62,468 nt of DNA from Firmicutes bacterium ZOR0006 (GCA_000798955.1 JTLC01000009.1:1-62468); one strand, 5' to 3'; counted from the first letter of the stretch, positions 9,312 to 18,036 are shown. The notes: generated by a model from the letters alone, not told the origin. Translations and numbers: made by a program.

Positions 9312-9662
9312 ATGGGATTATTCGATAATTTTAGTAAAACGGCGGAGACGAGTGATCGGCAAGCAGATCCGAATTTACGTACACACTATTACAAAGCAAC
9401 AATGCAACAAACACGACAAGCAATTCAGCACCTGATTCATGCTAAACAGTGGGAAGTGACGCTAGATAATGTTGAGTATAACGAATATACAGTGAAAATC
9501 GATTCGGGAAATGAAGTCGTTTTCAATTTATATAATGTGACAGGCTTAGAGACGGCAGTTGACTTATATGTAAACAGTAATAAAATGTTTGGTCACAGCC
9601 AAAAAATTATTCGAGAAGTGTACCAATACCTCGACCAACACTTAACAGTGAGTAGTAAATAG
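9312..9662 (+). CDS. Small soluble protein of unknown function, upstream of dnaB
   Basis: A 116-aa protein with no signal peptide or membrane segment. It has AAAGGGGAC as ribosome site and starts MGLFDNFSKTAE. A helical stretch (residues 30-50, MQQTRQAIQHLI) is followed by alternating beta-like segments (WEVTLDNVEYNEYTVKI, EVVFNLYNV) and a closing helix. The arrangement of a helix, strands and a terminal amphipathic helix is loosely like DUF1499-type proteins, but I do not claim membership. It sits alone between coaE and dnaB, where some Bacillota have nrdR, yet it has no zinc ribbon or ATP-cone and is not NrdR. Confidence 0.75.
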   Translation: MGLFDNFSKTAETSDRQADPNLRTHYYKATMQQTRQAIQHLIHAKQWEVTLDNVEYNEYTVKIDSGNEVVFNLYNVTGLETAVDLYVNSNKMFGHSQKIIREVYQYLDQHLTVSSK

Positions 9663-9680
9663 GCGAAAGGTGGTCTTTAG

Positions 9681-11006
9681 ATGACAACAGATTACCAAAT
9701 TTGGCACGAAATTCAACCAACCAATCTTTATGTTGTCCAAAGTGAAGGCGTTTTAAGCGAGTTTGATCGCAAAACGCTTTTTTCGCTTTACTTACCGATA
9801 GTTGGGAGTCAAGCACTCACACTCTACATGACGCTATGGGATGAACTTTTTCAAGTGCCAACAGCACATTTTCGCTTGCTAACACAACTGAATATTAGCT
9901 TGCCACAATTAGTTGAATCGCGGAAACGCTTGGAAAGTCTAGGTTTGTTACAAACGTATCGCCTTTCAGGTGATTTGCCACAATTTATGTATGAACCAAT
10001 TTTACCAGCAACACCAAAAACATTTTTTAATGATCCATTACTTAATGCCCTTTTGTATGCTTTTACCGATGACGCCCATTACCGTCGAACAAAAGCACAA
10101 TTTGAATTACCATTTATTGAACGAGAAGGATATGAAGCAATCAGTGCGACATTTACTGATTGCTATGAACTCGAATATCTGCCATTAGAGGTTCCAGGCA
10201 CAATGAACTATGCACCAACGCGAAAGCGTGCCGAAGTGAATTTTAACCAACCATTTGATGATCAATTATTCTTTATGAATTTACCAAAAGGTGTATTAGC
10301 ACCAAATTATTTTAGCCGCGAAATGCTCGATGTGATTCATAAACAGGCATATATTTATGATATTCCCGCAAATGAAATGGCACTGCTTGTAACACAGGCA
10401 ACGACAGATCAACAATTGGACTTAGAACAATTACGCAAAGATGCGCGTATGTACTATCGTATGCAAAAACCAGCAACGAAATTACAATTTGCGACAAATG
10501 TACAACCGGGACATTTACGACAACAGCCCAAAAATGAGGAACAGGAATTAACTGCTCGCGAAAAATTGATTGCTATGTTTGAAACAACTGCCCCACTTAA
10601 TTTTTTAAGCAATCGATTAGGGAGAAATCCAAATCAATTTGAGCGAGAATTACTTGAAAAACTCTTAGTTGAATATAAGCTCCAACCAGGAGTAGTCAAT
10701 GTTTTACTTGATTTTTCATTACGGAATACACAAAATCAATTCCGAGCAACATATATTGAAAAAGTTGCTGCTTCATGGTCAACCCAAAACTTACAGACAG
10801 TTGCTGAGGCAATGGCGCTTGCGAAACAAAATACACAGGCAAAAGCCAAAGCAAAAACACCAGCACGAACGACAGCAAAGAAAACAACAAAAAATCTTCG
10901 AACAGAAGTTATTCCTGAATGGGATAATGAGGCACCGAATTTAACTGCAGATGAGCAAGAAGCCGAATTGGCACGGATTAAAGAATTGATGAAAGATTTA
11001 AAGTAG
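9681..11006 (+). CDS. dnaB: Replication initiation and membrane attachment protein DnaB
   Basis: This is the Bacillota DnaB, which is not the helicase. It acts with DnaD and DnaI to load the replicative helicase at oriC and on restarted forks. The 441-aa length, the N-terminal winged-helix-like part (LYVVQSEGVLSEFDRKTLFS), and the C-terminal DnaB/DnaD-type helical domain (FLSNRLGRNPNQFERELLE, then LLDFSLRNTQNQ) support the call. A basic, Ala/Thr/Lys-rich linker (about residues 385-405) precedes an acidic tail. dnaI follows 15 bases downstream, the standard pairing. The start has AAAGGTGG about 12 bases upstream. Confidence 0.92.
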   Translation: MTTDYQIWHEIQPTNLYVVQSEGVLSEFDRKTLFSLYLPIVGSQALTLYMTLWDELFQVPTAHFRLLTQLNISLPQLVESRKRLESLGLLQTYRLSGDLPQFMYEPILPATPKTFFNDPLLNALLYAFTDDAHYRRTKAQFELPFIEREGYEAISATFTDCYELEYLPLEVPGTMNYAPTRKRAEVNFNQPFDDQLFFMNLPKGVLAPNYFSREMLDVIHKQAYIYDIPANEMALLVTQATTDQQLDLEQLRKDARMYYRMQKPATKLQFATNVQPGHLRQQPKNEEQELTAREKLIAMFETTAPLNFLSNRLGRNPNQFERELLEKLLVEYKLQPGVVNVLLDFSLRNTQNQFRATYIEKVAASWSTQNLQTVAEAMALAKQNTQAKAKAKTPARTTAKKTTKNLRTEVIPEWDNEAPNLTADEQEAELARIKELMKDLK

Positions 11007-11021
11007 AATGGAGGATCATAC

Positions 11022-11924
11022 ATGAAACGCCTGGCCCAAAGCCTTCCTAAAAGTGAACGACAAGTTCAAGCCGAGCAAGCATTGCTACAGCGCTATATCC
11101 AAGAACCAGTTGTCCAAAAATTATTGGCTGATTATCCGGAAATGAATCAGGAGCAATTACTCCAAAATCTTCCAGCGTTAGTCGAGCTTGTCCGCTATCA
11201 AGAACACTGTGAAAATTGCTTAGGGTTACATGAATGTACCCATCCAGCTAAAGGATACCAAGCATTTTTGACACCAGATGTGAATCGGCTACAGACAACG
11301 TTATATCCATGTCGTTATAAACAACAACAACTGGAAAAAAACACTTTGATTCAAGCTGTGAACTTACCACATGAAATTTTGCGAGCTCAATTTTCAGATT
11401 GGCAACCAGAAGAAATTATGAATGGTGGCTTACAACAAGCGTTGGTTCAGTGCCAAAGTTTGAAAGCACAGCGTGATTTTCGCGGGCTCTATATTCATGG
11501 TGATTTTGGTATTGGTAAAACCCACTTACTTGGGGCAATTGCTCATAATTTAAGTGAAGCAAATATTCATTCATTGCTTGTTTTTTGGCCAGAATTTACG
11601 CGGGAAATTAAAAGTGATTTTTCGGTTCTGGATGCTAAAGTTGAACGACTGAAGCAAATTGATGTCTTGATGATTGATGATATTGGTGCAGAAAGTAACA
11701 CGAGTTTTATTCGTGATGAAGTCTTATTACCAATTTTAAATTATAGAATGATGTTTAAAAAACCAACGTTTTTTACATCGAATTTACCATTGTCTTCGTT
11801 GCAGCAGCATTTTACGATTTCACAACGCGGAGATGATGAACCAATTAAAGCGTTACGTGTGATTGAACGTATTCACTCGTTGACAGTACCGCTGGTGATG
11901 AAAGGACAAAACCGTCGCCGCTAA
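11022..11924 (+). CDS. dnaI: Primosomal protein DnaI (helicase loader)
   Basis: A 300-aa AAA+ ATPase that loads the replicative helicase onto DNA together with DnaB and DnaD. The N-terminal helicase-binding domain carries a zinc-binding pattern (CENCLGLHEC). The ATPase domain has Walker A GDFGIGKTHL near residue 163, Walker B VLMIDDIGAE near 215, and sensor residues in FFTSNLPLSSL. The ATG is preceded by GGAGG. It ends just before the thrS T-box promoter. Confidence 0.95.
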   Translation: MKRLAQSLPKSERQVQAEQALLQRYIQEPVVQKLLADYPEMNQEQLLQNLPALVELVRYQEHCENCLGLHECTHPAKGYQAFLTPDVNRLQTTLYPCRYKQQQLEKNTLIQAVNLPHEILRAQFSDWQPEEIMNGGLQQALVQCQSLKAQRDFRGLYIHGDFGIGKTHLLGAIAHNLSEANIHSLLVFWPEFTREIKSDFSVLDAKVERLKQIDVLMIDDIGAESNTSFIRDEVLLPILNYRMMFKKPTFFTSNLPLSSLQQHFTISQRGDDEPIKALRVIERIHSLTVPLVMKGQNRRR

Positions 11925-11931
11925 AATCGAC

Positions 11932-11960
11932 TTGACAGCAAGAAAAAAGCGAATTATAAT
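11932..11960 (+). promoter_or_regulatory. Promoter of thrS
   Basis: TTGACA, 17-base spacer, TATAAT: a perfect housekeeping-sigma promoter directly after dnaI. It starts the T-box leader. Confidence 0.92.
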
Positions 11961-11966
11961 TGGTGA

Positions 11967-12222
11967 CAGATAGAATATGTGAACAGCATTGAAAAGGACA
12001 CGATTGTCGTAATCCTCATTTGAAAAGAGACGAAACTCATGGCTGAAAAGTTTCGCAAATGATACAACAGTTACTCCCTTAGAGCTGACCTCGAAAGAGG
12101 CCTCCGGTTCATCACCGTTAGCAGATGAAAGAGCGTTTTTATCAAAAATAGTTTGATAAAAAAACAAAGGTGGTACCGCGATGATTCGTCCTTTTAGGAT
12201 GAACCGTCGCGTTTTTTTATTG
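11967..12222 (+). promoter_or_regulatory. T-box leader of thrS
   Basis: The 290-base gap before thrS holds a T-box. The conserved AAGGTGGTACCGCG is at 12168-12181, and an intrinsic terminator (GCGATGATTCGTCC pairing with GGATGAACCGTCGC, then seven T) follows. Uncharged tRNA(Thr) would stabilise the antiterminator and allow thrS transcription. I could not fix the specifier codon by eye. An opposite-strand open frame over this region is a shadow. Confidence 0.92.
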
Positions 12223-12256
12223 TTCACAATTCCAAATTAGAAGGAGGATCCCCCCT

Positions 12257-14209
12257 ATGATTACAATTACTTTTCCAGATGGAAACCAACGCCAATATGA
12301 AGAGGAAGTCTCAATTGAAGGCATTGCCCAAAGTATTTCTCCAGGTTTAAAAAAACGTGCTGTTGCTGGCCGTGTGAATGGTGAGGTTTATGATTTTAAT
12401 CGACCAATCGAATGTGATGCAACTGTCGAAATTATTACAAATGATATGCCAGAAGCGTTTGAAATTTTAAATCACTCAACAGCTCATTTATTAGCACAAG
12501 CGGTGAAAACGTTATTCCCTGAGGCAAAATTTGGTGTCGGTCCGGCTATTGAAGAAGGATTTTACTATGATATTGACCCAGGTTCAGTCGCAATTACTGA
12601 AGCTGACTTGCCAAAAATTGAAAAAGCAATGAATCACTTAGTTAAGCAAAACCTAGCAATCGAGCGTCAAGAAGTGACGCGCCAAGCAGCACTTGATTTT
12701 TTCCAAGGTGATGAATATAAAACAGAATTAATTGAATCAATCGATAAAAATGCCCAAGTTTCATTATACCGTCAAGGTGATTTTACAGATCTTTGTATGG
12801 GTGGTCATATCGGTTCAACTGGAAAGATGAAACACTTCAAATTATTAAGTATCGCTGGAGCTTACTGGCGTGGAGATGCAAACAATAAACAATTACAACG
12901 TATTTATGGAACATCACACTTCAGTAAAGAAGCATTAGCAGATTATTTACATTTATTACAAGAACGTCGTGAGCGTGATCACCGTAAAATCGGAAAAGAA
13001 TTAGAGCTATTTGCTTTCAATGATTTAGCCGGTCGTGGATTACCAATCTGGTTACCAAATGGTGCGTCAATTCGTCGTGAATTAGAGCGTTATATCGTTG
13101 ATAAAGAATTACAACAAGGATATGAGCATGTTTATACACCGTGCATGGGATCAGTTGATTTATATAAAAAATCAGGACATTGGGATCACTATCATGAAGA
13201 CATGTTCCCACCAATGGAAATGGAAAACGAGCAACTTGTTTTACGTCCAATGAACTGTCCACACCATATGATGGTTTATACAAACAAACCACGTTCGTAT
13301 AAAGAATTACCAATTCGTATTGGTGAATTAGGACAAATGCACCGTTATGAAAAATCAGGAGCGTTAACAGGATTAGAACGCGTTCGTGGTATGTGTTTAA
13401 ATGATGCGCACATTTTTGTGACTCCTGAGCAAATTAAGTCAGAGTTTAAACAAGTCCTTGATTTAATTCATGATGTTTATGAAGATTTTGGGATTGAAGC
13501 ATCATACTACCGTCTTTCACTTCGTGATAAAGAAGATAAAGAGAAATATTACGATGATGATGCAATGTGGGAAACAGCACAAGATATGCTACGTGATGTT
13601 TTAGTTGAAGCCGGTGTTGAATTTGTTGAAGCAGAAGGTGAAGCAGCATTCTACGGACCAAAACTTGATATCCAAATTAAAACAGCTTTAGGACATGAAG
13701 CAACATTATCAACAATCCAGTTAGACTTCTTATTACCAGAACGTTTTGACTTAACATACATTGATGCTGATGGCAGTAAAAAACGTCCAGTCGTTATCCA
13801 CCGTGGTGTGATTTCGACAATGGAACGAATGACATCATTCTTAATCGAAGAGTACAAAGGTGCCTTTCCAACGTGGCTAGCACCAGTCCAAGTTGGAATC
13901 ATCCCAGTGTCAAATGAAATTCATTTAGCATATGCGCAAGAAATCTTTGCGACATTAAATGCGATGAATATGCGTGTTCAACTTGATACACGTGAAGAAA
14001 AAATGGGTTACAAAATCCGTGAAGCACAAGTGAAGAAATATCCATATACGTTAGTATTAGGTGATTCAGAGCAAGAGCAAGGAACAGTAACGTACCGTAA
14101 ACACGGATCACAAGCGCAAACAACAGTGACAAAAGCTGAGTTCATTGAGTTATTACTCAACGATATTAAACGCAAAAGCCGAGTGCTTGATGCCGGTGTT
14201 TCAAAATAA
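12257..14209 (+). CDS. thrS: Threonyl-tRNA synthetase
   Basis: A full-length class II synthetase of 650 aa. It has an N-terminal TGS domain (residues 1-61), the editing domain with [11 protein letters not shown] near 75, the catalytic core with [10 protein letters not shown] (zinc-binding Cys and His) and motif 2 [17 protein letters not shown], motif 3 [11 protein letters not shown], and a C-terminal anticodon-binding domain ([11 protein letters not shown]). AAGGAGGATC precedes the ATG. Expression is under the T-box upstream, and the gene ends with its own terminator. Confidence 0.98.
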   Translation: MITITFPDGNQRQYEEEVSIEGIAQSISPGLKKRAVAGRVNGEVYDFNRPIECDATVEIITNDMPEAFEILNHSTAHLLAQAVKTLFPEAKFGVGPAIEEGFYYDIDPGSVAITEADLPKIEKAMNHLVKQNLAIERQEVTRQAALDFFQGDEYKTELIESIDKNAQVSLYRQGDFTDLCMGGHIGSTGKMKHFKLLSIAGAYWRGDANNKQLQRIYGTSHFSKEALADYLHLLQERRERDHRKIGKELELFAFNDLAGRGLPIWLPNGASIRRELERYIVDKELQQGYEHVYTPCMGSVDLYKKSGHWDHYHEDMFPPMEMENEQLVLRPMNCPHHMMVYTNKPRSYKELPIRIGELGQMHRYEKSGALTGLERVRGMCLNDAHIFVTPEQIKSEFKQVLDLIHDVYEDFGIEASYYRLSLRDKEDKEKYYDDDAMWETAQDMLRDVLVEAGVEFVEAEGEAAFYGPKLDIQIKTALGHEATLSTIQLDFLLPERFDLTYIDADGSKKRPVVIHRGVISTMERMTSFLIEEYKGAFPTWLAPVQVGIIPVSNEIHLAYAQEIFATLNAMNMRVQLDTREEKMGYKIREAQVKKYPYTLVLGDSEQEQGTVTYRKHGSQAQTTVTKAEFIELLLNDIKRKSRVLDAGVSK

Positions 14210-14220
14210 GTAATAAAGGA

Positions 14221-14256
14221 AACAGCTTCTGAAAAAATCAGAGGCTGTTTTTTTGT
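14221..14256 (+). terminator. Intrinsic terminator after thrS
   Basis: AACAGCTTCTGA and TCAGAGGCTGTT form a stem over an A-rich loop, followed by a T run. Confidence 0.9.
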
Positions 14257-14319
14257 TGCTGCGAAAGTATCAAAAAGTGAAGTCATCAATTAATAAGAAA
14301 AAAATTATAGTTCATAAAC

Positions 14320-14347
14320 TTGATTTTAGTGAATAAAGTCGTATACT
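14320..14347 (+). promoter_or_regulatory. Candidate promoter of the fibre locus
   Basis: TTGATT, 16-base spacer, TATACT. A start about 7 bases downstream would give a leader of roughly 150 bases before the first TasA-like gene. That leader contains AACGAATGAGCCG and a hairpin with GGGCCC in its loop (14389-14407). Confidence 0.5.
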
Positions 14348-14360
14348 CGATACAGTTATA

Positions 14361-14480
14361 AACGAATGAGCCGCTAGTAAGAAATGAACGATTGGGCCCT
14401 TTAATCGGATAGGTACAAGTGGTTATGTAGTTTTATAACAAGTTAAAACGTTAAAATTTATAATTCTACAAAATAACTTG
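14361..14480 (+). promoter_or_regulatory. Leader of the first TasA-like gene, related to the leader at 15682
   Basis: The leader starts AACGAATGAGCCG and carries CGATT-GGGCCC-tttAATCG, a small hairpin with the palindrome GGGCCC in the loop. The second TasA-like gene has the same order of elements: an AACGA...GGCCG segment, then AAACTTT...GGGCCC...AAAGTTT. The last 30 bases before both start codons are also alike (ATAACTTGCG / ATAACCTTGTG, then the ribosome site). This points to an old duplication of gene plus leader, and possibly a shared RNA element. It is not a riboswitch class I recognise. Confidence 0.4.
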
Positions 14481-14502
14481 CGTATGATACGGAGGGAATT
14501 AT

Positions 14503-15321
14503 ATGAAAACAAGGAATAAATATCTGATTACTGGTGGGATAGCCGTAGCAGCATTTACTGTAATTGGTGCATCGGCATTCCTAACATCCAGTGATCAAAT
14601 TACCAATCCATTTTTATCGGGAACGACACGTGGTCAAGATGCAGAAATTTTAGTTGTTGAAGATTTTCGTTCAACATTAACAGATAACCCCAAACGAGCA
14701 GAAGCTATTTACAATGATTTATCATCAACGCTAGATGATCTTTATGGAAAACCAATCTCTGGACCAAATGAAGTCTTACCTGGAGAAAAATTTGTAAAGA
14801 AAGTTCGTGTTGATAGTGAAGCGAATTATTACCAATATGTGCGGGTAAAAGCTATTATTGACTGGGATGATACGTTTATTGCTAGTTTAGTTTCAAGTAA
14901 AGGACTCACAACTGAAGCAGCTGTGAACTACGCTAATAGCTATTTAGAAATTGTATTCCCGGATAAAGGAAAAGCACTCACAGCACAAAACTGGCTTGGT
15001 GGTGAACCACGGTATACATTTGGTTATGTGAATTCATATGCTTTATCTTCACCAGGTGGAATCATATTAAATGATGTAGCGACGACAGGTTATCTCTACT
15101 ATAAATATGCACTTGCACCAGAAAATTTCACTGAAGATATTATCACTTCTGTCAAATTAAAAGCAAATGCAGGCAATGAATTTAAAAATGCTAAGTTTGA
15201 CGTATTAGTTGATGCTGAATCAGTTCAAGCAACTGAAGATTCTTGGTACAATCAGTGGTCAAGTGATTTGTATCCAGGTGGCGGCGATCTCGAGACAGTA
15301 ACACCACCACCAGCTCCATAA
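14503..15321 (+). CDS. TasA/CalY-like SipW-dependent fibre protein (copy 1)
   Basis: A 272-aa exported protein. Residues 1-25 are a signal peptide (MKTRNKYLITGG then a hydrophobic core) ending GASA, and the mature chain begins FLTSSDQITNPF. The aromatic-T-S-S-D...TNPF start right after the cleavage site is the typical mark of TasA/camelysin proteins cut by SipW-type peptidases. The body is beta-rich, with LPGEKFVKKVRVDSEANYYQYVR shape at about residues 83-110. AGNEFKNAKF lies near the C-terminus, and the chain ends in a short proline tail (VTPPPAP). TasA forms amyloid-like matrix fibres in Bacillus; the same role is inferred. Copy 2 follows, with a terminator between, and the SipW peptidase is five genes downstream. 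The ribosome site is GGAGGG. Confidence 0.85.
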   Translation: MKTRNKYLITGGIAVAAFTVIGASAFLTSSDQITNPFLSGTTRGQDAEILVVEDFRSTLTDNPKRAEAIYNDLSSTLDDLYGKPISGPNEVLPGEKFVKKVRVDSEANYYQYVRVKAIIDWDDTFIASLVSSKGLTTEAAVNYANSYLEIVFPDKGKALTAQNWLGGEPRYTFGYVNSYALSSPGGIILNDVATTGYLYYKYALAPENFTEDIITSVKLKANAGNEFKNAKFDVLVDAESVQATEDSWYNQWSSDLYPGGGDLETVTPPPAP

Positions 15322-15340
15322 TATTATTACTATCAAAAAC

Positions 15341-15378
15341 TTTGCTCCTGGCTATTTAAAAGGGAGCAAATTTTTTTT
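15341..15378 (+). terminator. Intrinsic terminator after TasA-like copy 1
   Basis: TTTGCTCC pairs with GGAGCAAA, followed by eight T. Copy 1 can therefore be transcribed alone, perhaps at a higher level than the rest. Confidence 0.88.
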
Positions 15379-15810
15379 GAGATATCTAAAAAAACAATGG
15401 ATAATCCTTTGAATAGTATCGATAATTAGTAAATTTTTAAAATTTCAAAGGATTCTATCACTCTTTAGCAGACTGTATCTCATTTTATTTAAATGATAAA
15501 AACAACAAAAAATAGTTGTGGACTTATCAGAGTATTGAAAAATAGCGAAAAAACAAACTCAAAGTGCTAAAATTCATCAAAAATCAAGTAATAACGAACC
15601 GCAAAGGAATTAAGGGAATAGACAGCTAAAATTATTTGCAAATATATGGAGTTTAGTAGTGCAAAGAGTAGAATGTTAACTGTAACGAGAGATGAATGGC
15701 CGTCTATTTGATGACAAACTTTTTAAATGATAGGGCCCAAAGTTTAAAAAGGAAGACCCCTTTCGATTATGAGAATGAATCAATAACCTTGTGTTTAAGG
15801 AGGAACTAAT
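15379..15810 (+). other. Long intergenic region before TasA-like copy 2
   Basis: About 430 bases without a gene. It contains an 11-bp perfect inverted repeat (AATCCTTTGAA at 15403-15413, TTCAAAGGATT at 15444-15454). There is a possible -10 (TAGAAT, 15669-15674) with only a weak -35. From 15682 a leader resembles that of copy 1: AACGAGAGATGAATGGCCG, then AAACTTT...GGGCCC (15733-15738)...AAAGTTT. The final 30 bases before ATG 15811 match copy 1 closely. Confidence 0.45.
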
Positions 15811-16569
15811 ATGAAAAAGAATAAAAAATATCTTGTCACAGCAGGGATTGCAGCAGCTGCATTAGCAGTTGGGGGAACAGCGGCTTTCTTTACATCAACA
15901 GATTCAATCACGAACCCATTTAAAACTGGATCAACAACACCTGGTGAAGATCCAAATGAGGGTATCAATGTTGTCGAAGATTTCCGGACATTAGCAACAG
16001 GTGAAACATATGGTGACTATACAAATACGAATCCAATTCGTGGTTTTCAAGAGTATGATACAAACCCATTTGTGGCTGTAGGTGAACCAACGACATATGG
16101 TGAATTAAAAGCTTCGCCAGGGGATGGTCCTCGCGAAATGTTACCTGGAGAATTATTTATTAAAGCGATGCGTGTTGAAAGTGAAGCGAATTATAGCCAA
16201 TACCTTCGCATCAAAGTGACGGTTACAGTTGCTGGTGTGACTGGTGAGGAAACTGATGCCAACGGCACATTTGCACTAGGTGTCGACTCATTACCAACCG
16301 ATTTGATTATCGATGCTGATACAACTGGATGGACGTTGAGTTCTGATGGTTATTTCTATTATGACACTGCCTTTGGGCCATTAGCTGTTACAAATGATAT
16401 TGTGAAGGCAGTTATGTTAGACGGTGTCGGTGCTGGAAATGAATGGAAAAATGCGACTATTTCTGTAAAACTTGAAGCAGATGCCATTCAAGCAACAAGT
16501 GATGCATGGGCATCATGGGCAGCAGCAGATGTGACTGAACCAGGGACAACACCAACACCTGGACCTTAA
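15811..16569 (+). CDS. TasA/CalY-like SipW-dependent fibre protein (copy 2)
   Basis: A 252-aa paralogue of the previous gene. The signal peptide MKKNKKYLVTAG... ends GGTAA, and the mature chain begins FFTSTDSITNPFKTG, nearly the same junction as copy 1. Shared blocks are VVEDFR, EMLPGELFIKAMRVESEAN and AGNEWKNATI. The chain ends in an acidic, Pro/Thr tail (TEPGTTPTPGP), like copy 1. The middle part differs in length and sequence, so the two subunits probably have different places or ratios in the fibre. It has AAGGAGG as ribosome site and its own strong terminator. Family assignment rests on the signal peptide junction and on the SipW gene in the same locus. Confidence 0.85.
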   Translation: MKKNKKYLVTAGIAAAALAVGGTAAFFTSTDSITNPFKTGSTTPGEDPNEGINVVEDFRTLATGETYGDYTNTNPIRGFQEYDTNPFVAVGEPTTYGELKASPGDGPREMLPGELFIKAMRVESEANYSQYLRIKVTVTVAGVTGEETDANGTFALGVDSLPTDLIIDADTTGWTLSSDGYFYYDTAFGPLAVTNDIVKAVMLDGVGAGNEWKNATISVKLEADAIQATSDAWASWAAADVTEPGTTPTPGP

Positions 16570-16599
16570 CAATTGAATCACAAAAATCATGAAAAAGAA

Positions 16600-16643
16600 G
16601 CACAAGCTTGCTCGATTAGCGAGCATGCTTGTGCCTTTTCTTT
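16600..16643 (+). terminator. Intrinsic terminator after TasA-like copy 2
   Basis: A long stem (GCACAAGC..GCTCG pairing with CGAGC..GCTTGTGC) with a 4-base loop is followed by CTTTTCTTTCT. The downstream fibre genes either need read-through or their own promoter, which I did not find. Confidence 0.88.
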
Positions 16644-16668
16644 CTAGGAAGAAGGGGAGGTAATACAT

Positions 16669-17319
16669 ATGAAGATAATTAATGTGTTTATTACCACGAT
16701 AGTTCTCTTAAGCTTGAGTGCACCAGTAGTAGCACAGGCAACAACTGAGGTCTTACCATCGACAATCAAATTGATTGGTGATGCAAAGGAACTTGCCTTT
16801 ACTGAGACTGGCGAGCCAGGGTTTCTATATACGGATAAGTTTTTACCTGGTGAGACACTTGAAAGGACGTTAACGATTCGTAATGAAAAAAATGTTCCAT
16901 TTCGACTTAGTTTTATGGTCGAACGAACATCGGATGTTATACCAGAAATTGATTTGTTTGATCAGTTAGACATCACAATTTATGATCCTGATACGAAAGA
17001 AATGTTATGCACAGGAGTTGTTGAAAATTGTGATGATCGACAATTATATGCCGTATTAAAACCTGGAGATGTTCGTAATTTGAAGATGGTTGTAACCTTC
17101 AATAAAGATGCAGGAAATGAATATAAAAATAAGTCTGCTCAATTTGAATGGATTTTCGATGCTGTTGTTGAGCCAACAACGACACCGGAAAAACCAATAA
17201 AGCCAATTATTACAACTGGAAATCCATTAGTAAATACGGGTTTATTTGCTTTAGAAATGACTGCACTAGGAGCTGTGCTCTTTGCTGGTGGACGTTATCT
17301 TAGCAAACGAAAAAAATAA
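16669..17319 (+). CDS. Small exported surface protein with C-terminal anchor, fibre locus
   Basis: A 216-aa protein. The signal peptide is residues 1-24 (cleavage after VAQA). An Ig-like beta domain follows: FLPGETLERTLTIRN near 64 and AGNEYKNKSAQF near 145, a motif shared with both TasA-like proteins. Two cysteines (MLCTGVVENC) could form a disulphide. After a Thr/Pro/Lys linker the chain ends NPLVNTG (185-191), a hydrophobic helix and SKRKK. This has the layout of a cell-wall sorting signal, but the pentapeptide reads LVNTG, not LPxTG. It may be a sortase substrate with a drifted motif, or it may stay as a membrane anchor. A role like TapA (fibre base) is an inference. GGGGAGG precedes the ATG. 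Confidence 0.75.
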   Translation: MKIINVFITTIVLLSLSAPVVAQATTEVLPSTIKLIGDAKELAFTETGEPGFLYTDKFLPGETLERTLTIRNEKNVPFRLSFMVERTSDVIPEIDLFDQLDITIYDPDTKEMLCTGVVENCDDRQLYAVLKPGDVRNLKMVVTFNKDAGNEYKNKSAQFEWIFDAVVEPTTTPEKPIKPIITTGNPLVNTGLFALEMTALGAVLFAGGRYLSKRKK

Positions 17320-17366
17320 ATTTTTTTCCGAAATAAGATAGCGTTCGGAGGAAGGAGGATTAGCAT

Positions 17367-18017
17367 ATGAATATCAAGTTTAAATGGAACAAAGCATTGA
17401 GTATTATAGTAGGAATGATTGTTGTAGCAAGCATTATTAGCCTCACACCAACAACGTTAAGTTACTTAACAAGTCGTGATAATGTCTTGAACCCAGTCGA
17501 ATTAGGAAAAGTTGATATTGAAATAAATGAGGAATTTAAAGAACCAGATTCATGGGATGGTGGTACATATGAAAAAGTTGTGTCAATTCAAAATTTTGGC
17601 ACAAGAGAATCATTGATTCGTGTAGCAATCGTACCACGTTGGGTTGAAGAAGATGGAGTTACTCCATTTGCTGGTGACACAAGTTTACTCGATATCAATT
17701 GGAGTAATGTTGTTATGAGTTCTAATCCTGGCGATGAAACATGGGTTGCTGGTGGTGATGGCTATTACTACTATAGCAATAAAATTGCGACAGGAGCTTT
17801 GACAACAGCAATTATTACGTCTATAAATTTTAAAGATGATGTTGCAGCAGATATTTTACAACGATACGAAGGTAAAAAGCTAATTGTAGATGTGCAAGCT
17901 GAAGCAGTGCATGCACAAAAAGAAGCGTATGAAGCGGTTTGGTCACAAATGGCATCGAGTAATTCAGCTACGGATTTCATGTTAGAAGCATTAATTGACT
18001 TTGTTGAAACACCGTAA
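17367..18017 (+). CDS. BsaA-like SipW-dependent fibre subunit
   Basis: A 216-aa protein. A hydrophobic signal (residues 11-28) is followed by LSYLTSRDNVLNPVELGKVDIEINE, the junction seen in BsaA/TasA-type proteins (aromatic-x-T-x-x-D-x-x-x-N-P). The body is beta-rich: KVVSIQNFGTRESLIRVAI, a GDGYYYYSNKI segment, and LIVDVQAEAVHAQKEAY near the end, which matches the C-terminal block of both TasA-like proteins (VDAESVQATEDSW, LEADAIQATSDAW). BsaA of Clostridium perfringens forms SipW-dependent pili; the role here is by analogy. It has two GGAGG/AGGAGG sites just before the ATG and lies 47 bases after the anchor-protein gene. Confidence 0.8.
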   Translation: MNIKFKWNKALSIIVGMIVVASIISLTPTTLSYLTSRDNVLNPVELGKVDIEINEEFKEPDSWDGGTYEKVVSIQNFGTRESLIRVAIVPRWVEEDGVTPFAGDTSLLDINWSNVVMSSNPGDETWVAGGDGYYYYSNKIATGALTTAIITSINFKDDVAADILQRYEGKKLIVDVQAEAVHAQKEAYEAVWSQMASSNSATDFMLEALIDFVETP

Positions 18018-18036
18018 GAGAGGGGAGGAATGACAT

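Noticed and set aside
9312-9662. NrdR for the small gene before dnaB
   Set aside because: NrdR is often found here, but this protein has no N-terminal zinc ribbon or ATP-cone sequence.
11853-12227. 124-aa open frame on the minus strand over the thrS leader
   Set aside because: It lies on the reverse strand of a clear T-box leader and the dnaI end; no ribosome site or recognisable protein pattern.
14361-14480. Known c-di-GMP riboswitch before the TasA-like genes
   Set aside because: The GEMM-I core (CACGCACAGGGCAAACC-like) and the type II core are not present; the leader only has the GGGCCC hairpin.
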